Assembly: GCA_947454155.1 (NCBI GenBank)
Contig: CANGIT010000019.1
Coordinates: forward strand, 1 to 55,601
DNA length: 55,601 nucleotides
Direction: 5' to 3'
Source: Chitinophagaceae bacterium
GTDB taxonomy: Bacteria > Bacteroidota > Bacteroidia > Chitinophagales > Chitinophagaceae
Shown here: positions 26,428 to 35,357 of the stretch, in pieces
Numbering within the stretch: position 1 is the stretch's first letter
Layout: each line of letters begins with the position of its first letter
Program-made: the position numbers and the translations under genes
Notes under the pieces: generated by a model
What the model was told of the DNA's origin: nothing
The model's database searches: none
Seen by the model: the letters and a program-made list of their open reading frames with translations, nothing else

Positions 26428-27875
26428 AAATGAAATCGAATTTTGATGAACATGTAAAGCAACTGCTGGGCGATTACGAACCGGAGGTGCCTTCACGTGT
26501 TTGGGAGAATATCCAACAAAGAACAAAGCGCAAGCCTCGCGGTAGCTGGTTCTTCTTTAAAAAATACGGCTGGGCTCCGGTCTTACTGCTGCTTTGCGGT
26601 TACTTTGGATGGCAGGCTTATTTCAACAATAATCAGCAACAGCATTCAACCCCATCCGAAGTAAATTCTTCTGCACCGGCATCCCATCCATCTTCCACTT
26701 CACCAGCTGACGAAGGGGAAAAAATAAAAAATGTTGATGAAGCGGAATCTGCTTTATCAAATAACAACATTTCACCAAAAGTTGCTGCCAACCAATCGGC
26801 ACTTACCACTTCTGTGAATAACACGCACAGCTACACGAAAAAATCGGCCTCTCTCCACTCGGGCAACTTGGCCTCCAACGTGCACGAAGAAACGATGACA
26901 CCCATAGACAACGAATCAAATTACCTCTCTTCCAATAAAAACAAAACCACCTGGGCAGCCCGTAAAAAAATGAGGCAGCAAGTCGGGGAAATTGATAATA
27001 CAGATAAAGCCTCGTCAATAGAAACAGAAGTGAATACTGAAAAGGAAAATCTTCTTCACGACATGAAGCTTACTTCACCGGAATGGCTTAGTCTTGCAAA
27101 AAGTCTCCATCCGTCGGTAAAAGGCATCCAAAGAAAAGAAATCACCATTCCTTGTCCGGGTGGTGGCAATCCCGCCTGGAACAAGCAGTACATAGAAGTT
27201 TATGGCGGTCCGGACTATGTATTCAGGCAGCTTCATGACTCTGCAAGTTCATCCGAATATCTTAACCAGCGCAAGCAAAGCACCAATTTTTACTACGCTT
27301 ACAGTGCTGGCATCAGTTATACCAAGGTTTGGGAAAATGGACTATCGTGTAAGGTTGGGCTCAATTACAGCCGCGTAACAGAAAAGTTCGACTATACACA
27401 AGGCAACATCATCCAAATCATCTATGTTACCGACGCCAATGGCGACACGATAGGCAATTATCAAACCACCAGCGCCAGACACAAGGTAACCTTCAACAAA
27501 TACAGAACCATCGATGTACCGCTGATGTTTGGATATGAAACCGCTAAAGGCAACTGGACATTCAATTTCAGTGCTGGAGCTATTGTCAATATTCACAGCT
27601 GGACCAGAGGCGAATTGCTCGACCGGTCGCTACAGCCCATCAACATTACTTCGGGAGATCAGTCGAATCCTTATCAGATGCGTTCAAACATCGGACTTGG
27701 TGCCACGGCCTCTGTCAGCGCTTATTATAGGCTCAACGAGCAACTGAAAGTTTTTGCCGCACCTTATTTCAGGTATAATTTTTCATCGATGAACAGTTCC
27801 GAACTCGCGCTGCAGCAACGTTTTCAAACCATGGGCATCAGATTGGGTTTAAGGATGGAACTGGGAAAAAAATAA
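26424..27875 (+). CDS. Sigma-factor-coupled membrane protein with C-terminal outer-membrane beta-barrel domain
   Basis: 483 residues. Residues 1-46 are cytoplasmic-looking (FDEHVKQLLGDYEPEVPSRV WENIQQR, anti-sigma-like). Residues 47-67 form a membrane helix. Residues 68-245 are a low-complexity Ser/Asn/Thr/Glu-rich linker. Residues 255-483 are amphipathic beta strands of a PorT-like OMP_b-brl domain (YIEVYGGPDYVF; AYSAGISYTKVW; TFNFSAGAIVNI; terminal MGIRLGLRMELGKK). The ATGA overlap with the ECF sigma gene suggests a direct regulatory pair. I recall similar sigma-coupled proteins in related bacteria, without known function. A single chain could in principle span both membranes. Confidence 0.82.
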   Translation: MKMKSNFDEHVKQLLGDYEPEVPSRVWENIQQRTKRKPRGSWFFFKKYGWAPVLLLLCGYFGWQAYFNNNQQQHSTPSEVNSSAPASHPSSTSPADEGEKIKNVDEAESALSNNNISPKVAANQSALTTSVNNTHSYTKKSASLHSGNLASNVHEETMTPIDNESNYLSSNKNKTTWAARKKMRQQVGEIDNTDKASSIETEVNTEKENLLHDMKLTSPEWLSLAKSLHPSVKGIQRKEITIPCPGGGNPAWNKQYIEVYGGPDYVFRQLHDSASSSEYLNQRKQSTNFYYAYSAGISYTKVWENGLSCKVGLNYSRVTEKFDYTQGNIIQIIYVTDANGDTIGNYQTTSARHKVTFNKYRTIDVPLMFGYETAKGNWTFNFSAGAIVNIHSWTRGELLDRSLQPINITSGDQSNPYQMRSNIGLGATASVSAYYRLNEQLKVFAAPYFRYNFSSMNSSELALQQRFQTMGIRLGLRMELGKK

Positions 27876-27921
27876 TAAATCAACGCCGTACTTTGTAAAA
27901 GTGGGTTTTACAAAAAGAAGG

Positions 27922-27945
27922 GCTGTCCTTGCGACAGCTTTTTTT
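27922..27945 (+). terminator. Terminator of the sigma/barrel operon
   Basis: Stem GCTGTC (27922-27927) with GACAGC (27933-27938), CTTGC loop, then seven T. It lies 46 nt after the stop. Confidence 0.82.
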
Positions 27946-28059
27946 ATGGATAAAATGAAGTAGCAGAAAAGTAAGGTTTAACCTCAAGTCTTTCCTGCTA
28001 ATTAAATTATCTTCGCCAACGAAATCGCTACTGCTAAGCCCTTCAAAACAAAGAATGAT

Positions 28060-29565
28060 ATGCCTTTACAGATTTACAATTCGTACACACGTCAGAAAGA
28101 GATATTTGAATCCGTAACACCCGGCCATGTGGGCATGTATGTATGCGGCCCAACCGTAAGTGGCGAAAGCCATTTGGGACATGCCCGTCCTTACATCACG
28201 TTTGATGTGGTCTACCGTTTTCTGCAACATAAAAAATACAAAGTCCGTTACGTGCGCAACATCACCGATGCCGGACATTTTGAAGAAGAGGGAAGAGAGG
28301 CAGAAGACAAGGTAAGTAAAAAAGCACAGCTCGAAAAGCTGGAGCCCATGGAGTTGGTACAGAAATACACCAATCTTTTTCATTGGGCGATGAAGCAGTT
28401 CAACTGCATTGAACCCAGCATAGAACCCACTGCCACCGGACATATCGTAGAGCAGATTGGCATGATTGAAGACATCATAGCCAAGGGATATGCCTACGAA
28501 GTGAACGGGTCTGTTTATTTTGATGTGAAAAAATATGCCGCCTCCCACGATTACGGAAAATTGAGTGGAAGGGTCATTGATGAATTGCTCGATTCTTCCA
28601 ACAGAGATTCGGTAACCCGTGAACTGGACGGACAAAATGAAAAAAGGGATGCTGCCGATTTCGCCTTATGGAAAGCCGCCCCGCCCGAACATATCATGCG
28701 CTGGAAAAGTCCGTGGGGAGAAGGTTTTCCTGGATGGCACATCGAATGTTCGGCCATGGCCACCAAATACCTGGGCGCTACCTTCGATATTCATGGCGGA
28801 GGTATGGACCTGTTGTTTCCACATCATGAAAGTGAAATTGCACAAAGCACCATCTGCAATCATGCCGCTCCCGTAAAATACTGGATCCACAACAACATGA
28901 TCACCATCAACGGACGTAAGATGGGCAAGAGTTACAACAACGTCATCAAACTCACCGAGCTGTTTAGCGGCGATCATCCGCTGCTGCAACAGGCTTTTCA
29001 TCCGATGACGGTACGCTTCTTCATTTTGCAAAGCCATTACAGAAGCACGCTCGATTTCAGCAATGATGCCTTGCTGGCCAGTGAAAAAGCCTTGAAAAGA
29101 CTTTGGGAAGCTTACGAGATATTGCAAAAACTCACCATCGAAAATGAAGGAGAAATCAATCAGGAGCTGGATGAGAAATTGAACAACTGGCTACAGGAAT
29201 TCGAAATGTTCATGGACGATGATTTCAGCAGTCCGAAAGTGATTGCCAACATGTTTGAAATGGCACCGGTGATCAATTCTTTCAAAGACGGCATCATTCC
29301 GGTAAACAGCATCCGTTCGGCCACACTGGCGTTGATGCAAGAAAGGTTCAAGACTTTTCTGGAAGAGATATTCGGACTAACGGCTACTGATAGTGGCAAC
29401 AATGAAAAAATGAAGCCGGTGATGGAGTTGTTGCTGGAACTTCGAAAAGAAGCCAAGGCAAAAAAAGATTTTGCCACCTCCGACCGTATCAGAAATCAGC
29501 TCAACGCCATAGGTATCATAATCAAAGACGAAAAAGACGGCAATACCAGCTGGGGGCTGGCATAG
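28060..29565 (+). CDS. cysS: Cysteinyl-tRNA synthetase
   Basis: 501 residues, MPLQIYNSYTRQKEIFESVT. A class I synthetase. It has the zinc-site Cys in MYVCGPTVSGES, the HIGH motif as HLGH, the zinc/substrate Cys and His in WHIECSAM and FPHHESEIAQS, and the KMSKS loop as KMGKS (GRKMGKSYNNV). The DALR-type anticodon region follows. It charges tRNA-Cys. The C-terminus (FATSDRIRNQLNAIGIIIKDEKDG) is typical. The glycosylase gene begins 11 nt downstream. Confidence 0.96.
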   Translation: MPLQIYNSYTRQKEIFESVTPGHVGMYVCGPTVSGESHLGHARPYITFDVVYRFLQHKKYKVRYVRNITDAGHFEEEGREAEDKVSKKAQLEKLEPMELVQKYTNLFHWAMKQFNCIEPSIEPTATGHIVEQIGMIEDIIAKGYAYEVNGSVYFDVKKYAASHDYGKLSGRVIDELLDSSNRDSVTRELDGQNEKRDAADFALWKAAPPEHIMRWKSPWGEGFPGWHIECSAMATKYLGATFDIHGGGMDLLFPHHESEIAQSTICNHAAPVKYWIHNNMITINGRKMGKSYNNVIKLTELFSGDHPLLQQAFHPMTVRFFILQSHYRSTLDFSNDALLASEKALKRLWEAYEILQKLTIENEGEINQELDEKLNNWLQEFEMFMDDDFSSPKVIANMFEMAPVINSFKDGIIPVNSIRSATLALMQERFKTFLEEIFGLTATDSGNNEKMKPVMELLLELRKEAKAKKDFATSDRIRNQLNAIGIIIKDEKDGNTSWGLA

Positions 29566-29576
29566 CGTAATGATTG

Positions 29577-30212
29577 ATGCCCTGCGATTCATATCACCTC
29601 ATCCATAAAAAATTGGAGCACCTTCAACATTTGTCGAAAGACAAAACACTGAAAAATATTTTGAATACGGCCCAGCCCGTGGTTTTATCGCTACGAAAAA
29701 ACATCATGCTTCAGCTTTGCTATTCCATCATGAGTCAGCAATTGAGCACCAAAGTGGCGAAAGTGATTCATGATAGGTTTACCGCACTTTTTAACGGAAG
29801 GACGCCCACCTCAACAGCAATTTTATCCATGCCTTTTGAGGAACTGAAAAGTATAGGTCTCTCGAACGCTAAAACCTTATACATTAAAAATGTATGTGCG
29901 TTTTTTTCGGAGGAAAAACTTACTGATGCGAAGCTGAAAAAAATGGGTGATGAAGAAGTGGTTGCCTGTCTTTGTCAAATCAAAGGGGTAGGAAAATGGA
30001 CGGTGGAAATGATATTAATGTTTGCGATGGGAAGAGAAGATGTGTTTGCAGTGGATGATTTAGGCATTCAGCAACAGATGGCCAGGTTGTATAAGATTGA
30101 TACCGGCGATAAAAAACAAATGAAGCAGAGGATGCAAGAAATCGCCAATCGGTGGAGTCCTTACAGAACATACGCGTGCAAGTATTTATGGAATGCGAAG
30201 GATGGACAATAG
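29577..30212 (+). CDS. DNA-3-methyladenine glycosylase (AlkA-like, HhH-GPD)
   Basis: 211 residues from ATG 29577; a TTG one codon earlier is equivalent. The helix-hairpin-helix LCQIKGVGKWTVEMILMFAM, followed by the catalytic-region Asp in VFAVDDLGIQ, and QLCYSIMSQQLSTKVA near the N-terminus, place it with AlkA-type base-excision enzymes that remove alkylated purines. It lacks the N-terminal TATA-like domain of E. coli AlkA, as many short homologues do. It starts 11 nt after cysS and is probably cotranscribed. Confidence 0.9.
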   Translation: MPCDSYHLIHKKLEHLQHLSKDKTLKNILNTAQPVVLSLRKNIMLQLCYSIMSQQLSTKVAKVIHDRFTALFNGRTPTSTAILSMPFEELKSIGLSNAKTLYIKNVCAFFSEEKLTDAKLKKMGDEEVVACLCQIKGVGKWTVEMILMFAMGREDVFAVDDLGIQQQMARLYKIDTGDKKQMKQRMQEIANRWSPYRTYACKYLWNAKDGQ

Positions 30213-30287
30213 CGGTGGTTCTATCTATTTATTTTTGAGATGACCTGTGGCTAAAAAAATGGCAGGGTTAAAAATTAATTTTTTTCG

Positions 30288-30489
30288 CTTGCACCATTTA
30301 AATGGTGCAAGTTAATTTCGGACATGCACAAATTTCGAATCAAATTTCGGAAAGATTCTATCCTTCTTGTAGTTTTTTAACGCCGAAAATCGGTATTATT
30401 CTTACAGCTACGCCTCATTTGTTGAGGTTGGGTCTTATCTTATTTTTAAAATTATGCTGTAATGGCTTGCACCATTTAAATGGTGCAAG
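30288..30489. repeat. Two identical 24-bp perfect palindromes in a 394-bp gene-free gap
   Basis: CTTGCACCATTT followed by its exact reverse complement, at 30288-30311 and 30466-30489, start-to-start 178 bp. Both are preceded by G or C and followed by T; the flanks otherwise differ. They lie between convergent alkA and fRMsr genes, where operators are not expected. As RNA each would be a 10-12-bp hairpin, but no T-run follows, so terminator function is weak. The core ACCATTTAAATGGT resembles ACCGTTTAAATGGT in the repeats at 29 and 132. I see no gene in 30213-30606. Confidence 0.85.
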
Positions 30490-30606
30490 TGAAAAATGCA
30501 CTGCTTTACAAAGTTCAACCTCTTTTCTCATAGCCCCACAGCTACTTCTTTGTTTTTTTACTGTAAAATCAATGTTTTTTACCCCTCTTCAATATTATGC
30601 TTCAAG

Positions 30607-31083
30607 CTATCCTTGCCCCAACACCCCCAACATCTCCTCTAAATACCTTTGATCCGTTTCATCAAACGCTGAAAGCGCTATACTGTCAGCATCCAGCACG
30701 CCCACCACTTCGCCGTTTCTGATGATGGGCACCACAATTTCAGATCTGGATAAACTGCTGCAGGCAATATGCCCCGGAAATTGCTCTACATCGGGCACAA
30801 TCAATGTTTGGGCTTTTTCCCAGGCCGCACCACAAACACCTCTGCCCTTTCGTATGCGCGTGCAGGCCACAGGTCCCTGAAATGGACCCAGAACCAGCTC
30901 TTCGTTTTTTACAATATAAAATCCCACCCAAAGCCAGCCGAATTGCTCTTTCAAAGCAGCAGCCATATTGGCCATGTTGGCCACCTCATCTGTTTCGCCT
31001 TCAAGCAACCCTTTTAGTTGAGGCATCAAATTGTTGTAACGCTCTTCCTTTGTTTCGCCTCCAATCAATAAATCTTCTGCCAT
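30607..31083 (-). CDS. Free methionine-(R)-sulfoxide reductase (GAF domain)
   Basis: 158 residues forming a single GAF domain of the fRMsr (YebR) type. The three active-site cysteines are present as Cys74 (PVACTRI), Cys84 (GRGVCGAAW) and Cys108 (GHIACSSLSRSE), with LDADS at 130-134 lining the pocket. It reduces free methionine-R-sulfoxide, drawing electrons from thioredoxin. It starts 10 nt after recX on the same strand and is probably cotranscribed. No terminator is visible behind it. Confidence 0.93.
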   Translation of the reverse strand: MAEDLLIGGETKEERYNNLMPQLKGLLEGETDEVANMANMAAALKEQFGWLWVGFYIVKNEELVLGPFQGPVACTRIRKGRGVCGAAWEKAQTLIVPDVEQFPGHIACSSLSRSEIVVPIIRNGEVVGVLDADSIALSAFDETDQRYLEEMLGVLGQG

Positions 31084-31093
31084 GTTTATTTTT

Positions 31094-31561
31094 TTAATTT
31101 TTCAGCAATTCCATCACCAGCTCGTTTTCAAACCCTTTTTGCAGCAAATAAGACCTGATTTTCGCTTTCCTGACAAAAATGTTTTTTTCAGCTTTTAATT
31201 GTTTCAGTTTCGCTTCGTAATGCGATTTTAATTTCCCTTCGTAGTCTTCTTCATCCAGCTGCTGTAAGGCTTTTCGGATGCAATAATCGCTTACCCCTTT
31301 CTTTTTCAACTCGTACTTTATTTTAACTCTTCCCCAGCCCTTCATGCGGAATCTACCACCGGCAAAGGCCCGGGCAAATCTTTCCTCGTTTAAAAAATCT
31401 TCTTCAATCATTTTTGCCATTAATTCTTCCACCTCCTGCTGATAAAGACCAAAACTATACAGCTTTTCCTTCACTTCCCCATGGCTGCGCTCTTGATAGG
31501 CGCAAAACTGCATGATCTTTTGTAACGCTTTTTCTTTCCCTATGTTCAGTGGTTTTTGCAT
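31094..31561 (-). CDS. recX: Regulatory protein RecX
   Basis: 155 residues of tandem three-helix repeats. Typical pieces are YQERSHGEVKEKLYSFGL, EEDFLNEERFARAFAGGRFR, WGRVKIKYELKKKGVSDYCI and the C-terminal RKAKIRSYLLQKGFENELV. RecX binds in the groove of RecA filaments and limits recombinase activity. recA itself is not adjacent. Position and spacing suggest an operon with the fRMsr gene. Confidence 0.92.
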   Translation of the reverse strand: MQKPLNIGKEKALQKIMQFCAYQERSHGEVKEKLYSFGLYQQEVEELMAKMIEEDFLNEERFARAFAGGRFRMKGWGRVKIKYELKKKGVSDYCIRKALQQLDEEDYEGKLKSHYEAKLKQLKAEKNIFVRKAKIRSYLLQKGFENELVMELLKN

Positions 31562-31698
31562 CTCTTTCTGATGATTGTTGTGCTTTTTTCCGGGCCGGCA
31601 TTAAGGCATTTCGAATCCTGGCTTTCGTGTTGACTGGCTTGTAGATTCAATGTTGAAATCCATCGCAAAATATCTACAAATCATTAAAAGCAATATTT

Positions 31699-31706
31699 TA
31701 TCTTTG
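31699..31706 (+). promoter_or_regulatory. -7 element TATCTTTG before dnaN
   Basis: Matches TAnnTTTG and implies a start near 31712 and a leader of about 55 nt. No TTG is found at the right distance for a -33 box. The remaining part of the 206-bp recX-dnaN spacer shows nothing else. Confidence 0.5.
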
Positions 31707-31767
31707 ACGCACTTTTATACATTAGAAGACCTTAGGATTATTTCACTGAGATCATAAATTTTTAAAA

Positions 31768-32883
31768 ATGAAATTCATAGTCAATTCCTCTGCGCTGCTC
31801 AAACAACTTCAGCAGATCAATGGTGTCATCAACACCAATACCGTTCTTCCTATCTTGGAAGACTTTCTGTTTGATATCGAAAAAAGCAAACTCACCGTGG
31901 TGGCTACCGACCTCGAAACCGTAATGAAAGTCCATCTTGATATCGAAGCCAAAGAAACCGGCAGGGTTTGTATCCCGGCGAAAATCCTGATGGAAACACT
32001 GAAAAACATTTCCGATCAGCCACTTACTTTCAACATTGATAAAAACTACGGCATTGAAATCACCAGCGACAATGGTAAATATAAAGTAATGGGCGAAAAT
32101 CCCGACAACTTTCCGCGTGAACCACAGGCCGATGATGCCAACTCCTTCACCATGACCTCCGGTGCTTTGGTTACCGCCATCAACAAATCCATTTTTGCCG
32201 TGAGCAACGACGATCTTCGCCCGGCCATGACAGGTGTTTTCTTTGAACTCGATAAAAAAGGAATCACTTTTGTTGCCACCGATGCACATCGCCTGGTTCG
32301 TTACACTTTACATGATGTGAAGTGTCCTCAAAAAGATTCTTTCATCGTTCCCAAAAAACCATTGAACCTTTTGAAAGGCGCTTTGCCCGATAATGAGGAT
32401 GAACTGACCATCGCCTACAACAGCAATCATCTTTTCATCACCCACGGCGGTACAGAACTGGTGTGTAGACTCATCGACGCCCGCTTCCCCGATTATAAAG
32501 TGGTGATTCCTACCGATAATCCTTATAAAATGGTGGTCAACAAAAACGATTTCCAGAACGCACTGCGCAGGGTTAGCGTATTCAGTAACAAAAGCACCAA
32601 CCAAATTGCACTCCACATCAGCGGCAGTCAGCTTCAGCTTACCGCACAGGATGTAGATTTCAGCAACGAAGGAAATGAACGCATGGTTTGCCAATATGAT
32701 GGCGAAGATCTGCAGATTGCCTTTAACGCTAAATTTCTAATTGAAATGCTTAATGGCGCCGGTACCGAAGAGGTTTTCATGGAACTCAGCACTTCTACCA
32801 AAGCCGGTATCATCAAACCCAGCGAACAGGTGGAAAATGGCGACTTGCTGATGCTGGTGATGCCATTGATGCTGAACAATTAA
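31768..32883 (+). CDS. dnaN: DNA polymerase III subunit beta (sliding clamp)
   Basis: 371 residues in three clamp domains: MKFIVNSSALLKQLQQINGV, FAVSNDDLRPAMTGVFFEL and the C-terminal KAGIIKPSEQVENGDLLMLV MPLML. The last segment with its MPL peptide-binding end is diagnostic. It encircles DNA as a dimer and tethers the replicase. It is monocistronic between a promoter box and a terminator. dnaA, gyrB and recF are not beside it, so this is not the classic origin arrangement. Confidence 0.96.
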   Translation: MKFIVNSSALLKQLQQINGVINTNTVLPILEDFLFDIEKSKLTVVATDLETVMKVHLDIEAKETGRVCIPAKILMETLKNISDQPLTFNIDKNYGIEITSDNGKYKVMGENPDNFPREPQADDANSFTMTSGALVTAINKSIFAVSNDDLRPAMTGVFFELDKKGITFVATDAHRLVRYTLHDVKCPQKDSFIVPKKPLNLLKGALPDNEDELTIAYNSNHLFITHGGTELVCRLIDARFPDYKVVIPTDNPYKMVVNKNDFQNALRRVSVFSNKSTNQIALHISGSQLQLTAQDVDFSNEGNERMVCQYDGEDLQIAFNAKFLIEMLNGAGTEEVFMELSTSTKAGIIKPSEQVENGDLLMLVMPLMLNN

Positions 32884-32906
32884 TTCAACTTTCTTTTTTG
32901 ATAGAT

Positions 32907-32934
32907 AACGCTCCGCTTTCCGTGGAGCGTTTTT
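32907..32934 (+). terminator. Terminator after dnaN
   Basis: Stem ACGCTCC (32908-32914) with GGAGCGT (32924-32930), 9-nt loop, followed by TTTT. It lies 24 nt behind the stop. Confidence 0.82.
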
Positions 32935-32984
32935 ATTGGTGGTGGATGAATCTCACCCTTCATCAATTCTATTCTGATGGGGTC

Positions 32985-33014
32985 AAAAAAAACGCCCCGA
33001 AAATTCGGGGCGTT
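32985..33014 (-). terminator. Terminator after T9SS protein (minus strand)
   Basis: Perfect 11-bp stem AACGCCCCGAA (32991-33001) with TTCGGGGCGTT (33004-33014). On the minus strand it is followed by a run of eight T. It sits 22 bp beyond the stop of the 33037-35085 gene. Confidence 0.9.
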
Positions 33015-33036
33015 GGCTAGATAAGTTAATAGATAA

Positions 33037-35085
33037 TTAGAGCTTGTTGATTCTCTTCACCAAACTTTGACCATTCAGCTGAATGGTGACGATGTAAGAA
33101 CCTTTGGCCAAATTGCTTACAGGGATTTCAAAGTTGTTGGTACCTGCTACTACGTTCACGAAGCTGCTGTACATCTTTCTTCCACTGAGGTCGGTGATGA
33201 CCACTGGTGCTCTTTCGGCAGTTTCGGCTTCCAATACCATTCTCATGTTTTGCAACACGGGATTTGGATTGATAGCCATTTCCGCTACACCGAGGTTTTT
33301 CACGTTTCTGATCTCACTCATTTTGTAAGCGTTATCGTTATCAATCATGCGCAAACGATAGTAATTGGTGCCTTTGTTCGGAGCAGCATCGATATAACGA
33401 TAATCCTTGGCCGAAGTGGTGTTGCCTGCTGCAGTCACTTCTCCGATTGGAGCAAAGGTGCGTCCGTCGGTGCTGCGCTCTACCACAAATCTCGATGTGT
33501 TCACTTCTTGACTGGTGGTCCAACTCAGGTTGTTCACTCTTCCGCTGCGTTTGGCATCGAAGCTCAGTAATGATACGGGTGCAAGTCCAGAATAGTTGAT
33601 GTTGATATCATCCAATCCGAATGCGTTACCATATTGGCTGGAGCCTTCAAAACCAAACTGTACTACTTGTCCGTTGTAGGCAGATACATCTACAATCTCT
33701 TGCTTCCAATAAGGAACTGCTGCAGTAGCATCATAACGTTGGTATCCGGCCAGTCTTGTCCAGGTTTGTCCTTTATCGGTTGAAACAGCCAGGTAAAGAC
33801 TATCCAAAGAAGTACCAAAGCTACTGTCGCGTGTTCTCCAGAAAGAGATGGTAGTTACAGGAGGAGCATTGTTGGGAACAGCGGTTGGCATTTGAATACA
33901 GTTGCTGTATAAACGGCTAACAAAGCCTGCAGAACCTGCACCGCTGTAGCTGTCGAACAAATAATAGTATTGTGTACCTGCTGTTCTTGGATGGATAGTG
34001 TCTCCCAAATCTACATTGGTGTAATTTGAGCTGTGTACTTGCCATAACAAATCTGCTCCTTCAACAATTGATGCGTAAGGGAAAACCGGCAAGGTGGTTT
34101 CCACATCTTCAATAATTGGATATGCGCTTAAAGAAGTTCCCAGCACACTTGCGGTTGTGGTTGAAGAAACGAGGTAATTGTTGGCGGCATAGCCATCACC
34201 CGAAAGAACTACGTATGCAGAATCATTGTTGTCGCCGGTATTGTTGAGGTTGATGCCTGTGAAATAAACAATCTCAGAAGCACCGGGGGCAATTACTGCG
34301 GTATTGGCCGCTGTACCAATGAAGGTGTTGGCGCCGGTGATGTCCAAATGTACTATAGCAGCTCCAGCAGGAATATTGCCGGTACCTACGTTGGTTACTT
34401 CTACACCGATAGTTTGGTTGGTGTTGTAGCAAGATACAGTGGGATTATCGTAACCGGTAACAGTTGCATCCAAAGGATATTGATGAATAAACTGAATAGC
34501 CGGACGATAAGCTGATGCGGTCAATGAAGTTGTACCCGAAACAGGAGCAATGGTTGAATTGTATCTGCGACTGGTGGTTAAAGTAGAACTTGTGTTGTTG
34601 CCATTGGCAGAATAGAAAATATATCCAGTATGTGACAGGTTGTCTAATCTTTCAATCAAAATTTCAAGATTCGTACCCGCTGTTCTGGTAAATGGTGTAG
34701 TGAGTGTAACACCCACAGCACCTGTTGGTGTTGCATTGAAGGTGCCGGTAAATACTTGCGTATAGCCGGTTCTACTGTAAGTACCTGTAGCCAATGTAGT
34801 GGTTGCAGCAGGAACATTTTTCATCCAAACAGAATAGCTGCTGATGGCGTTGTTGGCTCCTTCCGTATTTAAAAAGAAATTGATTTTTTGAATAGCACTT
34901 CCGGCTGTGGTGAAATTGCCTGCTCCGATTTCCGCATCGGTATAGATGGCTTCAAGCACGTGGTAGCTGCTTCCGCCAACCACAATATTGCCACTGGTTC
35001 CCAAATTGGCAATAATACTTACTGTTTGTGCATTAACTCCAAACGAAAGAATGGAAAGCACCAGCAGGGTGTAAAGTTTCCTCAT
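33037..35085 (-). CDS. Large secreted protein with T9SS type A sorting domain
   Basis: 682 residues. Signal peptide MRKLYTLLVLSILSFGVNA; Thr/Ser/Asn-rich beta domains (25-300) including a CARDB-like stretch (about 205-310, VGVEVTNVGTGNIPAGAAIV); a MAM/jelly-roll-like region (about 330-500, ISFWRTRDSSF...YLAVSTDKGQTW...YGNAFGLDDININY); a fibronectin-III-like segment (515-600); and the T9SS type A domain (about 607-682, AINPNPVLQNMRMVLEAETA ... ITDLSGRKMYS ... NLAKGSYIVTIQLNGQSLVKRINKL). It is a surface or released protein, possibly adhesive; no catalytic residues are evident. It has a strong terminator and a promoter with an overlapping palindrome. Confidence 0.9.
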   Translation of the reverse strand: MRKLYTLLVLSILSFGVNAQTVSIIANLGTSGNIVVGGSSYHVLEAIYTDAEIGAGNFTTAGSAIQKINFFLNTEGANNAISSYSVWMKNVPAATTTLATGTYSRTGYTQVFTGTFNATPTGAVGVTLTTPFTRTAGTNLEILIERLDNLSHTGYIFYSANGNNTSSTLTTSRRYNSTIAPVSGTTSLTASAYRPAIQFIHQYPLDATVTGYDNPTVSCYNTNQTIGVEVTNVGTGNIPAGAAIVHLDITGANTFIGTAANTAVIAPGASEIVYFTGINLNNTGDNNDSAYVVLSGDGYAANNYLVSSTTTASVLGTSLSAYPIIEDVETTLPVFPYASIVEGADLLWQVHSSNYTNVDLGDTIHPRTAGTQYYYLFDSYSGAGSAGFVSRLYSNCIQMPTAVPNNAPPVTTISFWRTRDSSFGTSLDSLYLAVSTDKGQTWTRLAGYQRYDATAAVPYWKQEIVDVSAYNGQVVQFGFEGSSQYGNAFGLDDININYSGLAPVSLLSFDAKRSGRVNNLSWTTSQEVNTSRFVVERSTDGRTFAPIGEVTAAGNTTSAKDYRYIDAAPNKGTNYYRLRMIDNDNAYKMSEIRNVKNLGVAEMAINPNPVLQNMRMVLEAETAERAPVVITDLSGRKMYSSFVNVVAGTNNFEIPVSNLAKGSYIVTIQLNGQSLVKRINKL

Positions 35086-35165
35086 AAAATGTTTTTTAAT
35101 TTTTTTGAACTTGGTTTAGGTTGTAATCAAAATCTTAATTAACGCTTTCTGCCTTAAAAGGCCAG

Positions 35166-35189
35166 AATTGTTAACAATTTCCAAAAGTA
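35166..35189 (-). promoter_or_regulatory. Promoter -7 box with adjoining palindrome before the T9SS gene
   Basis: On the minus strand the -7 octamer TACTTTTG lies at 35182-35189. The 14-bp perfect palindrome AATTGTTAACAATT (35166-35179) begins 2 bp after it, at the expected transcription start. It may be an operator. The leader would be about 90 nt. The rest of 35086-35357 (between divergent genes) is AT-rich with no ORF. Confidence 0.45.
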
Positions 35190-35357
35190 AAAAAAATCTC
35201 AATCGGTTGGATAAAAATTTATTGTTACGATTTTGCGGCATGTGTATGATCTTCGATTGCATGAAAGTCTTCACTTTTCAATAGCCATTGTTATTCTCTG
35301 ATATTTATCCATAGCTTTCGAAAAAAGCTATTTACTTTTAAAATTTGAAACTATATT

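Noticed and set aside
31768..32883. Replication origin at dnaN
   Set aside because: No dnaA, recF, gyrB or DnaA-box cluster near; the gene is isolated between a promoter box and a terminator.
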